Source of the DNA: Holosporales bacterium
GTDB lineage: Bacteria > Pseudomonadota > Alphaproteobacteria > RUG11792
DNA length: 20,884 nucleotides
NCBI GenBank assembly: GCA_031262205.1
Contig: JAISID010000048.1
Location: 1-20,884, forward strand
Reading direction: 5' to 3'
Numbering within the stretch: the first letter of the stretch is position 1; each line of letters starts with the position of its first letter. Of the stretch, positions 1-7,395 are shown in pieces. The notes under the pieces were generated by a model. The model did not search any database and had not been told where the DNA came from. It saw only the letters and a program-made list of their open reading frames with translations. The position numbers and the translations under genes are program-made.

Positions 1-1
1 T

Positions 2-199
2 AGAGTTAGGAAAGTTATTAGCCCCATAACGAAGCCGGATGTGATTTCTATAGTGAACGATTTGCCTAAGACGAGATCGGGTAAAATTATGCGTAGAATT
101 TTAAGAAAGATCGCGGCAAACGATATTGAAGATTTCGAGGATTTAACGACTATAGCAAACCCCGATTGTATCGAAAAAATAATAAACGATATAAAGTAG
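2..199 (+). CDS. acs: Acetyl-CoA synthetase, C-terminal end (5' part outside window)
   Basis: This is the last 65 codons of an open frame that runs in from the left edge and stops with TAG at 197-199. The translation contains LPKTRSGKIMRRILRKIA, the hallmark C-terminus of AMP-forming acetyl-CoA synthetases. Its lysine in SGK is the catalytic residue known to be controlled by acetylation in the family. The preceding VRK...TKPDV and following TTIANPDCIEKI segments also match the Acs tail. The enzyme activates acetate to acetyl-CoA through acetyl-AMP in the cytoplasm. The N-terminal adenylation core lies outside the window, so its integrity cannot be judged. The frame is clean up to a normal family C-terminus. 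Confidence 0.93.
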   Translation, partial: RVRKVISPITKPDVISIVNDLPKTRSGKIMRRILRKIAANDIEDFEDLTTIANPDCIEKIINDIK

Positions 200-312
200 G
201 CTTGAGTTGAAACCCGATGTGCGGTTGAAGATTCTTACTAAATGAAATCTTGTTTTAATAGACGATAGATATAGAATTCTTGCCAGATGTTTATGAATGT
301 TACTCTTAATTT

Positions 313-337
313 AGCGGCGCGCACCGCAAGCGCCGCT
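313..337. other. GC-rich hairpin downstream of acs
   Basis: AGCGGCG (313-319) pairs with CGCCGCT (331-337) around an 11-base loop, 114 bases after the acs stop. It is followed only by TTCT, not a real T-run, so it may be a weak terminator or a processing hairpin. Function is not established. Confidence 0.35.
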
Positions 338-390
338 TCTCAGAATCTAGGATGACGGCGTTAGAGGTAAGTAAGCGACGTTGAAGACAT

Positions 391-555
391 AAAACGCTCC
401 CCCGATAATATTTATCTTTTGGAACGAGGATATCTCGACCGATTTATAAAGCGACTTGTCAAAGGCTATAGAGCGAACGAAGAGAGCGTCCCTTGACAAG
501 CTGCGCTTTTAATAAATCGGTATAATCGAAGTACGCCAAAAGATAAATATTACGG
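391..555 (+). repeat. MITE-like palindromic element, copy A
   Basis: The core (406-552) is bounded by perfect 17-bp terminal inverted repeats, TAATATTTATCTTTTGG (406-422) and its complement (536-552). Inside is a second, longer imperfect inverted repeat starting ACCGATTTATAAAGCGACTT (from 438) and ending AATAAATCGGT (to 521), so the unit can fold into one long hairpin. A second copy in opposite orientation lies at 3021-3180, with roughly 85-90% identity by eye. The similarity extends about 15 bases beyond the left terminal repeat (AAAACG[C/T]TCCC). No ORF is present. The structure fits a non-autonomous transposon-like or REP-like intergenic repeat. Termini beginning TA would suit a TA-targeting (mariner/IS630-type) origin, but that is inference. 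Confidence 0.75.
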
Positions 556-690
556 CCTCTAATATCCTTGAACTTAATTTGCAAAATAAGAAATGGAACG
601 CCCCATAAAATATTCCGCAAGTAGAGTTTTATTCCTTGGTAGGATTTATAAAATATAGAGGCGTCTATAGGAAATAAAAAAGGATAGCGG

Positions 691-726
691 GTTTTTGAAT
701 TAGACGACGACGTCTAATTCAAAAAC
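691..726. repeat. 36-bp palindrome at the 3' end of the yiiX-like gene
   Basis: GTTTTTGAATTAGACG (691-706) is followed by ACGA and then its exact complement (711-726), a perfect 16-bp stem with a 4-base loop. It starts 10 bases past the stop codon of the minus-strand gene. The position suggests a terminator. However, the T-run lies at the 5' foot of the stem and the A-run at the 3' foot on both strands, the opposite of a canonical intrinsic terminator. A short T-tract (TTTTTTATTT read on the minus strand) follows about 9 bases beyond. Confidence 0.6.
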
Positions 727-735
727 TTAGTCTTA

Positions 736-1794
736 TTACTCGCTGTCGCTTTCTATTAGATCTGCTTCTTGTAGTTTAAGAGGGATTTCATCGCTGGCTT
801 TCTCCGCCAAAAGATCGTTCTCGCCTGCGCGACTGCTGAACATCTCTGGCAATGCATTGCTCGCGACTTCGTCGGCGATTACCTTTGCTTCTTCATAAAA
901 TAACGCGGCTAATTCACTGCAAAAGACTCTATCCTCTTCTTCTGTTTCATTTCCGCCTCTTACCGCTCTCATCATTTCCATTACCGTCGTAATGCTTTCG
1001 TATGGTCTACCGAGGTATTCTTTTAAGAAATTTTGGGTAGTTTCTGTGGGAATTTCTTCCGTCAATGTTCTGAGATATACGTTTCCTTCGTATAGCTCTG
1101 GCATCGTTTCTAACCTATATAATCTAACGCCGCTTCCACGACCGGAAAAGAAATCTCTGAAAGTAGCATTTGCTCCAAGTGTAAAAGGCCTTACGTCCGT
1201 TCCCTCGGGAATGTCCTCTAACATTCTGTTTCCTTCTTCCGTAGTTAAGTATCCTTCGCCGTCCGTCATAAGGCCTTGAATTATTCCTCGGATAGTGTTC
1301 GGGATATCGTTTATTACGATTTCAACATGGTTAATGCACAACGGATTAGGAATATCGTTCCATCGGGATGCAAATCTAACCACGCTTTCGCCAAAGCTAT
1401 CGCCCGCATAAAGCAATACGCTGCCGTTTGGAATTTGTATTGGCTCGGTTGGCGCGGTCATTCCTATCTGCGCCGCTATTTCAGCGTCGACAGAACCTTC
1501 CGGGATAGGGAATGTAACTGTATAACTTGTTTCCATAGCCGCCGCTTCTGCCGCAGGCTGGGCATCATCGATTGCAGGGGCGGCAGCCTCTGCCTCTACG
1601 GGAGTTGCTTCGAGTTCTGCAAGCTGCGGCGGCGGTAAATCTTCTTCTGTAGCGGCTATTGTATCTGGGAAAAATTCGCTGGAAGTAGATGTTCCTGCCG
1701 TAGACGGCGGTGCAAATTCTCCTGTCGCAGCGTAACAACTTGTGGATAACGTAGTTATCAATAAACCTAATAAATACTTTTTTGCGTTTCTCAC
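736..1794 (-). CDS. Secreted YiiX/YaeF-like permuted papain-fold (NlpC/P60 superfamily) protein
   Basis: About 352 residues. The start is taken as GTG at 1794-1792 because GAGG lies 6 bases upstream. A TTG four codons earlier (1806) has no ribosome binding site. The N-terminus is a typical signal peptide: basic RNAKK, then hydrophobic YLLGLLITTL, with likely cleavage after CYA. Next comes a low-complexity linker of about 70 residues rich in Ala, Glu and Pro. The C-terminal two-thirds carries the permuted papain-like pattern: GSVLLYAGDS, then INHVEIV (His about 156), then GRPYES, then FCSELAALFYEEA (Cys about 292). In this family the His precedes the Cys, the reverse of classical NlpC/P60. Members are thought to be cysteine peptidases, amidases or lipid hydrolases, and no substrate can be read here. 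It is divergent from the coaDE gene and likely periplasmic or exported. Confidence 0.72.
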   Translation of the reverse strand: MRNAKKYLLGLLITTLSTSCYAATGEFAPPSTAGTSTSSEFFPDTIAATEEDLPPPQLAELEATPVEAEAAAPAIDDAQPAAEAAAMETSYTVTFPIPEGSVDAEIAAQIGMTAPTEPIQIPNGSVLLYAGDSFGESVVRFASRWNDIPNPLCINHVEIVINDIPNTIRGIIQGLMTDGEGYLTTEEGNRMLEDIPEGTDVRPFTLGANATFRDFFSGRGSGVRLYRLETMPELYEGNVYLRTLTEEIPTETTQNFLKEYLGRPYESITTVMEMMRAVRGGNETEEEDRVFCSELAALFYEEAKVIADEVASNALPEMFSSRAGENDLLAEKASDEIPLKLQEADLIESDSE

Positions 1795-1976
1795 TTTAAG
1801 CCTCAATAAATGTTGTTTGTGTTTTTATATGGTTTCAAAAAAGCATTAATAAATTGTTAACGGCGAGAGCGTAAAAATTCGAACAAACTTTAAAACAAAG
1901 AGCGGCGAGTTTAAAAAATAACTAACTTTAAGGGGAATTGGGTTATCCTTTAAAAAATAAAAAAGGAGAATTATAA

Positions 1977-2930
1977 ATGAAAGTTTTGTTCGCAGGCTCT
2001 TTTAATCCGTTTACGATAGGGCATTATTCAATTTTTACGAGAGCTTGCAAATTGTTCGGAGATAAGAACGTTTTTATCGGCGTAGCTCCGAACGTCGAAA
2101 AAAATTCTTGTTCGTTAGAACGCTTAAGATGGACTATAAATCCTTTGAGCGAGAACGTAGTCGTTATTCCAGAAAAAGTTTTAACCGCAGACTTTTGCGC
2201 TGAGAACGGCATATCGTACTTGGTTAGGTCTATGAGAAATGCGACCGACTTTGATTATGAAATGAAATTGGCTGCTTGGAACAGGGAGTTTGGGATAGAA
2301 ACGGTATTTATTCCAGGCGAGAAGAGTTACGAAAATATTTCTAGTTTGAGCGTAAGAACTCTTACTCAGTTTGGGAAAAGCATAGCTAAGTATTTGCCAG
2401 AGCTTGTGTGTAACCGCTGGATTTCAAAACCGAAGAGGATAATAGCGACGGGGTTTATAGGAGCGGGGAAAAGCTCTTATATTAACGCTTTTTTCCGTGG
2501 AAAGCATAATTGCATCGATATGGACGAAGTCGCAAAAAAATGCTTAAGCGTCGATATGCGGAACAGCATAAAATCTCAAATAACAAGCAGTAAATTAGAC
2601 TCCGCGTGTTTTAACGCCGCCGGTCAAATTTTGTACGACGAAATTCTAAAGATGCCGAAGAACAGCATTATAGAAGCCTCTGCCCTGGGAACGTACGCCC
2701 GATATAACGCTGCGATTCGAAAGTTGTACGACGATAGCGTAATAATTCATGTGGATAAATTTCATTCGGATAAGGATAGAGAAATTGACGAAGGGTTTAT
2801 GAAAAGCGTTTTGGCGATTCAAGAGAGACCTTCGGTCGTGGATTTTACTATAGATACTCGTTCGCAGAGCATAATGGAAATCGAAGGCATTAACGCGAAA
2901 GCTCTTTCTTTATTGCAAAGCGAGACGTAG
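1977..2930 (+). CDS. Fused phosphopantetheine adenylyltransferase / dephospho-CoA kinase-like protein
   Basis: 317 residues; ATG with a strong AAAAGGAG ribosome binding site ending about 10 bases upstream. Residues 1-145 look like CoaD: FAGSFNPFTIGH (nucleotidyltransferase T-x-G-H at 13-16), then LVRSMRNATDFDYEMKLAAW and IETVFI (CoaD signature around 82-112), then SSLSVRTLTQFG and a short helix up to about 145. Residues 150-317 look like CoaE: P-loop GFIGAGKSS (159-167), CIDMDEVAKKC (180-190, the CoaE DxD region), an IIEASALG strand, VIIHVD, and a C-terminal AIQERPSVVDFTIDT segment resembling the CoaE lid and tail. Together these would catalyse the last two steps of CoA synthesis. The kinase half is short and its arginine-rich lid is degenerate, so activity of that half is less certain. 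Asn9 replaces the usual CoaD Asp in GSFDP. Confidence 0.8.
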   Translation: MKVLFAGSFNPFTIGHYSIFTRACKLFGDKNVFIGVAPNVEKNSCSLERLRWTINPLSENVVVIPEKVLTADFCAENGISYLVRSMRNATDFDYEMKLAAWNREFGIETVFIPGEKSYENISSLSVRTLTQFGKSIAKYLPELVCNRWISKPKRIIATGFIGAGKSSYINAFFRGKHNCIDMDEVAKKCLSVDMRNSIKSQITSSKLDSACFNAAGQILYDEILKMPKNSIIEASALGTYARYNAAIRKLYDDSVIIHVDKFHSDKDREIDEGFMKSVLAIQERPSVVDFTIDTRSQSIMEIEGINAKALSLLQSET

Positions 2931-2944
2931 ATATTTGGGGAGTT

Positions 2945-2996
2945 GTTACTTAGCGTCCAAAAGGCTAATTTGTAACTAATTAGGATGTAATTTTTT
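2945..2996 (+). terminator. Possible terminator after coaDE
   Basis: Two stacked 5-bp helices, GTTAC/GTAAC (2945-2949 with 2972-2976) and TTAGC/GCTAA (2950-2954 with 2964-2968), are separated by a 3-base bulge. A run of six T lies about 14 bases further on (2991-2996). The distance to the T-run is longer than in a standard intrinsic terminator. Confidence 0.35.
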
Positions 2997-3020
2997 CTAA
3001 GATATTTGCGTAATATATCT

Positions 3021-3180
3021 ATAATATTTCTCTTTTGGCTCCTTCGATTATACCGATTTATTACGCGCAGCTTGTCAAGGGACGCTTCGCTTTGCTTGCT
3101 CTAAAGCCCTTGACAAGTCGCTTTATAAATCGGTCGAGATGTCCTCGTTCCAAAAGATAAATATTATTTGGGAACGTTTT
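3021..3180 (-). repeat. MITE-like palindromic element, copy B (inverted relative to copy A)
   Basis: The reverse complement of this stretch aligns with 391-555 over its full length with scattered substitutions and small indels. Its terminal inverted repeats are TAATATTTCTCTTTTGG (3022-3038) and CCAAAAGATAAATATTA (3150-3166), with one mismatch. The internal arms ACCGATTTATTACGCGCAGC (from 3052) and CGCTTTATAAATCGGT (to 3134) form a long hairpin around GCTTGTCAAGGGAC/CCCTTGACAAG. Paired changes in the arms largely preserve the fold. No ORF is present. Confidence 0.75.
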
Positions 3181-3265
3181 GTTGGAGGGCATATCGTTTC
3201 CCATCGGTTGTTTTGCAGGATGTTATTTTGTCGCGAGCTTTAGCGTTTTCAAAGGCTTTTATATT

Positions 3266-5695
3266 CTAAGAAACAGTTAGGGCTTCCTTGACCTTGTTTA
3301 GCAGGTCTTTTAATGTGAACGGTTTTTGTAAGAAGTGAATCGTCGCATTTTTCCCGATATCTTGACGGAAGGTATCTTCTGTGTAGCCTGAAATAAAGAT
3401 TGTTTTTAAGTCTTTGATTGATCCTCTGAGGATTTTATTTAAAGTCGGCCCGTCCATTTTCGGCATCATCACATCGGTTATTAGCAGGTCGAATTTATTG
3501 TTTTTTGCGAGTTCTATAGCTTCTTCGCCGCATGAGGCTTCCAAGACTTTATATCCCTTGTCGCGGAGCGCTCTTGCGGAGAACATCCGAACCGCGTCTT
3601 CGTCTTCAACGAGAAGCGTCGTTTCAGAACCGCTTAAATCTCTTGCGGTTTGAGGTTGAGCGATGGTTTGTATTTGTTCGCTTCCGACATACCTAGGAAT
3701 GTAAATTTTGAAATTCGAGCCTTTTCCTATTTTGCTTTCGACATTTATAAAACCGCCTGTTTGGTTCACTATTCCATAGACGGTGGATAGTCCAAGACCT
3801 GTGCCTGAGTCTTTACGGGTGTTTTCTCCTTTCCTTGAGAAGAAAGGCTCGAATATGTTTTCTATTAATTCGGGTTTTATTCCGCAGCCTGTGTCTATAA
3901 CTTCGATTAAGACGTAATCTCCTGGACGGGCGACGTCGTATATGCATTTAAACGAATTTTCAGTGAAATAGTTTTTAGTCCTAACAGTTAGTTTCCCGCC
4001 GTCTTTCATGGCGTCTCTAGCGTTTATTGCAAGGTTTATAATAACTTGTTCAAATTGAGTGTTGTCGATTTTAACCGGCCAAATATCCCGACCGTTAATT
4101 AATTGAAAATCTATATTTGTTCCAATAAGCCTTTTGAGAAGCGACGATATGTCGGCTAGTAATTCCGTCACGGAGACGACCTTAGGCTTAAGGGTTTGTT
4201 GTTTAGAAAACGCTAGCAATTGCCTAACCAGCTTTGCGGCTCTTCCAGCATTTTGCTTGATTTGCGCGACGTCGCCGTACGACGAGTCTTTGGGCGTATA
4301 TCTTTCAAGCAGCAAGTCGCAGAACCCTATTATCGCTGTTAAAAGATTGTTAAAATCGTGGGCTATGCCGCCGGCTAATTGTCCGATGGCCTGCATTTTC
4401 TGCGATTGTATGAATTGTTGTTCTAGAACTTTTTGGCTTGAAATATCTATAAGTTGAATCAATATTAACCCGCTTTTAGAATTTTGAGGAGTTATTTTGC
4501 TTATGTATCCCAACGTCGTAATGTCGCTTTTAGCAAACTTTATTTCAATTGGCGGAGTCTTTTCAGTCGAAGAAAGAGGCTTTCTTAAATATTCTAGGAT
4601 ATTGCCGTTCGAATCGTTTGTTTTTATAAAGTCGACAATATTAGAGCCAGGCTTTATTATTTTATTTTTATCAAGGACAATATTGTCTTGGATCATCGTT
4701 GCAAATGCAGGATTTAAGGCCTGTATCTCTCCCTTAGCGTTTATTATGACCGAAGGTACGTATGCGTCTATAAACGTTTCCTGATTCCAGAAACTATCGT
4801 CGCTTTTTGTCGAAGCATTTTCAGCGTCCGCCGATTTATAAATAACCCACGGATGAATCGAATTTGAAGCGTAAGGGACTTTTATTAAGACCGCGTTAAA
4901 TTTTTGGGCGAACTTCGGTTTTACAGTAACGCGTAAGGGTTTAGGAGAAAATACGTTTTGTTCAAATCCGTCTATTAAATCCGTTATTGGAATATCTATG
5001 ATTCGTTCGCGACTCGCCCCCGCTAAGTTAGCGAACGTTAAATTGGTTCCTATAATTTTGTCCGAATTATTTAGATAAAATATGCCTAGGGGAAAGTAAT
5101 CTAGTAGGGTTTCAAGTTTTTTATAATTAGACGCTATTTTTTCAATTTCATTAAAGTGTTTCGAAATATCGCTAACGATTACGACGGCGACTTCTTCTCC
5201 AGTGAAAGATTCGTCGGCTTCGATAAAGTCTTCGCTTGCCGTCCATTTTTTAGATTGATTTTGAGAATCTCCTCCCGCCTCGGTTAATATGACGCTATTA
5301 GTTTTTTTAGCGTCGAAAAAATTGCAGAAGTTTTTGAAAGCTATAGATGTCGTTATCTTTCCCATAAGGTTTCTGAAAAATTCTTTTTTATTGGAATATA
5401 AATGCGGATGCGTCGTATAAACTATTTCTTCATTTTCATTAAACGCTGCGATTTCATGGTGTTTCGCAAGCGATTTTGAAACCGTCCTTATTACGTCGAG
5501 GTAATACTCTGCGTTTTTCAGTTTTTTCTTTATTTTTAAGTATTGTATTAAAAGCGTTAGAGATATTCCTATTAGCAATAGGGCTAAAAATTTCGTGCTG
5601 TGTAAAAATTCCTCAATAGAAAAACCGTTAAACGGCTTTAAAATTTTATCGAAGATTTTTAATACAAACGACAAAGGAAAATTGTAAAAATACAT
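3266..5695 (-). CDS. cckA: CckA-like hybrid sensor histidine kinase with receiver domain
   Basis: About 809 residues from ATG at 5695-5693. A TTG seven codons upstream (5716) is an alternative, and neither has a clear ribosome binding site. Order of parts: one or two N-terminal membrane segments (clearest FLALLLIGISLTLLIQYL, about 36-53); a variable region; PAS-like sensor domains about 193-288 and 304-423; a HisKA domain with phospho-acceptor His446 in GGIAHDFNNLLT; an ATPase domain with N-box NLAINARDAM (554-563), VIDTGCGI (Asp601) and GTGLGLS (631-637); and a C-terminal receiver with acidic VEDED, phospho-acceptor Asp741 (LLITDVMMPKMDG), ISGYTE and KPF. In alphaproteobacteria CckA feeds phosphate to ChpT and then CtrA/CpdR to control the cell cycle. 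The H-box and architecture fit CckA best, though orthology rests on motif reading only. It stands alone here, convergent with coaDE and divergent from the MFS gene. Confidence 0.85.
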   Translation of the reverse strand: MYFYNFPLSFVLKIFDKILKPFNGFSIEEFLHSTKFLALLLIGISLTLLIQYLKIKKKLKNAEYYLDVIRTVSKSLAKHHEIAAFNENEEIVYTTHPHLYSNKKEFFRNLMGKITTSIAFKNFCNFFDAKKTNSVILTEAGGDSQNQSKKWTASEDFIEADESFTGEEVAVVIVSDISKHFNEIEKIASNYKKLETLLDYFPLGIFYLNNSDKIIGTNLTFANLAGASRERIIDIPITDLIDGFEQNVFSPKPLRVTVKPKFAQKFNAVLIKVPYASNSIHPWVIYKSADAENASTKSDDSFWNQETFIDAYVPSVIINAKGEIQALNPAFATMIQDNIVLDKNKIIKPGSNIVDFIKTNDSNGNILEYLRKPLSSTEKTPPIEIKFAKSDITTLGYISKITPQNSKSGLILIQLIDISSQKVLEQQFIQSQKMQAIGQLAGGIAHDFNNLLTAIIGFCDLLLERYTPKDSSYGDVAQIKQNAGRAAKLVRQLLAFSKQQTLKPKVVSVTELLADISSLLKRLIGTNIDFQLINGRDIWPVKIDNTQFEQVIINLAINARDAMKDGGKLTVRTKNYFTENSFKCIYDVARPGDYVLIEVIDTGCGIKPELIENIFEPFFSRKGENTRKDSGTGLGLSTVYGIVNQTGGFINVESKIGKGSNFKIYIPRYVGSEQIQTIAQPQTARDLSGSETTLLVEDEDAVRMFSARALRDKGYKVLEASCGEEAIELAKNNKFDLLITDVMMPKMDGPTLNKILRGSIKDLKTIFISGYTEDTFRQDIGKNATIHFLQKPFTLKDLLNKVKEALTVS

Positions 5696-5935
5696 AAATT
5701 CTATAATATTGTACAAGTAATCTTTTTTAAGGGCTATAACTTTTGAACTTATTGCGTAGGCGTTGTTTTTACCGTTGAGAATAGAGAATGTTTCTGCGAT
5801 TGAGAATTAGGAATAGAGCGTTCGTTTTTAGAGAGGTTATGTAAGACCGGAGACTCTTCCCAATTAAATTTCAATAAATAAAGAAAGTTTATAACATTAT
5901 TATTTCGCATTTAAAAAATGTTTTCTTCATTTTTA

Positions 5936-5964
5936 TTGACACCGAATAATAAATTACTTACAAT
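5936..5964 (+). promoter_or_regulatory. Sigma70-type promoter of the MFS gene
   Basis: TTGACA (5936-5941) and TACAAT (5959-5964) are separated by exactly 17 bases. The expected start is near 5971, giving a leader of about 30 bases before the ATG at 6001. It is the cleanest consensus promoter seen in the window. Confidence 0.7.
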
Positions 5965-6000
5965 TCCATCAAGTGTTTATATACATGATAAGAAATAATT

Positions 6001-7257
6001 ATGAAATATAATAAAGTGGTTGTAATAGGACACTTTGTTGTTTGTTTTGATAACGTAATAAACGGTCTTCTTGCAGTTGTTATGGCCTCTTATTTTTTTA
6101 AAAGTAGTTCATCTTCTATACAGTTATTAGCTTCATATGCCTCTTTAATTGCTCTTTATGCAACTGGTCCCTTGGGAGCAGTGGTTTTTGGAAGAATTGG
6201 AGATAAATTTGGGAGGAAAAAAGCATTGTTGGTAAGCATAATGGGAATAGGGCTTCCGACATGTTTAATAGGAGTCATGCCAGATTATGCTGTATGGGGC
6301 AATATCGCTCCTTTGTTACTTGTGTTGTTGAGGTTAATACAAGGGGTTTTTAAGATGAGTGAAGCAGGCGGCGTCTTTATTTATAATTATGAAACGGGGA
6401 ATAGAGGAGTTAGTTCTTCAGCGAATATTGAGGCTTTAGGATGTTTTGGCGGTTGCTTTGCCGCCTTATTATGTTCAATTATTACGCAAGAAGGAATGCC
6501 GAATTGGGGATGGAGAATTCCATTTATATGCGGCGGTGTTTTCACTTTTATAATATTTGTGCTTAGAGTAAGAATACGTGAGACTGACGATTTTATTCAG
6601 GTGTTAAAAAAAAATACGCTCTCGAAGACTCCATTAAAAATCTTATTTAAAAAATATAAATTTAGGATATTAACTGGAGTTATAATAGAGGGTATGCTTA
6701 TGTCTACTGCTTATTCTTCAATGTTATTTGGAAACAGGTTATTTCAACAAGCTGGGTATTCAATTTCACAAAGTATGATTTTTAATGTATTTGATTTATT
6801 ATGGATGTCTTTATCCCAAATAATTTGTGGAAAGATAGCTGAAAGGGTGGGAATGCTGAGGCAATTAAAATACGGCTCTCTAATATTATTATTATTAATC
6901 TGGCCAGTTTGTTTATTGATATCAGGCGAATTAACTTATATGAAAATATATTCTTTTATGGCAATAATAACTTTTTTGAGTGCATTGGGGGAAAGTTGTG
7001 TTATACTATATATTCTTAAAATGTTTCCTATTTCTTGTAGATATTCTGGATATACTTTCACCGATAGTTCTGGGTCAATAATTGGTTCTGCTACGCCGTT
7101 TATGATGTTGCTATTTTCGGAGATGTTTCACAGTAATATGGGATGTGCGGTGTGGCTTTTTATAGTGACAGTTCCAGCATTTGTTTTTATTTGTATTATG
7201 AATAGAATGATTGAGAAGAGAGGAGAATTTCAAGAAGATTGGGGAGCTGTCCAATAA
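6001..7257 (+). CDS. MFS transporter, metabolite:H+ symporter (ProP/MHS-like) family
   Basis: 418 residues, the usual length for 12-helix major facilitator proteins, with hydrophobic segments throughout. The family motif A is GRIGDKFGRKKA (64-75) between helices 2 and 3. RLIQGVFKMSEAGG (about 111-124) matches the helix 4 region of MHS transporters (normally RxxQGxxxGGE), and NWGWRIPFICGG (about 168-179) is the typical WGWRIPF motif at helix 6. These place it with proline/betaine or dicarboxylate symporters, but the substrate cannot be read. The ribosome binding site is weak (AAGAAA). The gene is much more AT-rich (about 27-35% GC in sampled lines) than its neighbours (about 42-45%) and uses few GCG/GAC-type codons. 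This suggests either recent acquisition or membrane-protein codon bias. Confidence 0.8.
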   Translation: MKYNKVVVIGHFVVCFDNVINGLLAVVMASYFFKSSSSSIQLLASYASLIALYATGPLGAVVFGRIGDKFGRKKALLVSIMGIGLPTCLIGVMPDYAVWGNIAPLLLVLLRLIQGVFKMSEAGGVFIYNYETGNRGVSSSANIEALGCFGGCFAALLCSIITQEGMPNWGWRIPFICGGVFTFIIFVLRVRIRETDDFIQVLKKNTLSKTPLKILFKKYKFRILTGVIIEGMLMSTAYSSMLFGNRLFQQAGYSISQSMIFNVFDLLWMSLSQIICGKIAERVGMLRQLKYGSLILLLLIWPVCLLISGELTYMKIYSFMAIITFLSALGESCVILYILKMFPISCRYSGYTFTDSSGSIIGSATPFMMLLFSEMFHSNMGCAVWLFIVTVPAFVFICIMNRMIEKRGEFQEDWGAVQ

Positions 7258-7395
7258 TAAAACGGGAGAATGATCGGGCAATCCTTATATCAATAAAACG
7301 TGTCTTAATAAGAAGACAAATTATAAAATTTTGCTTCTTTGCCCTATAATAATTTTAACCTATTTAGATAATAAAGTTTGGAAGTTTTTGTGACT

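Larger units (their letters stand above)
200..735. other. 536-bp gene-free stretch with palindromic elements
   Basis: No credible gene is seen between the acs stop and the end of the minus-strand yiiX-like gene. The stretch holds a GC-rich hairpin (313-337), a MITE-like palindromic element (391-555) and a 36-bp near-perfect palindrome (691-726), each listed separately. The remainder is AT-rich sequence in which I recognise nothing. Confidence 0.7.
2931..3265. other. 335-bp convergent intergenic region
   Basis: This gap lies between the 3' ends of coaDE (plus strand) and the CckA-like gene (minus strand). It holds a possible terminator hairpin at 2945-2976 and the second palindromic element at 3021-3180. 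No ORF with gene-like features was seen. Confidence 0.7.

Noticed and set aside
391..3180. CRISPR array or a complete insertion sequence
   Set aside because: There are only two copies, inverted and 2.5 kb apart, with no spacers and no transposase gene between or within them.
7331..7350. TTGCTT and TATAAT as a promoter for the PhzF-like gene
   Set aside because: TATAAT (7345-7350) is perfect, but TTGCTT is only 8 bases away and no good -35 lies at 16-18 bases. The evidence is too weak to list.
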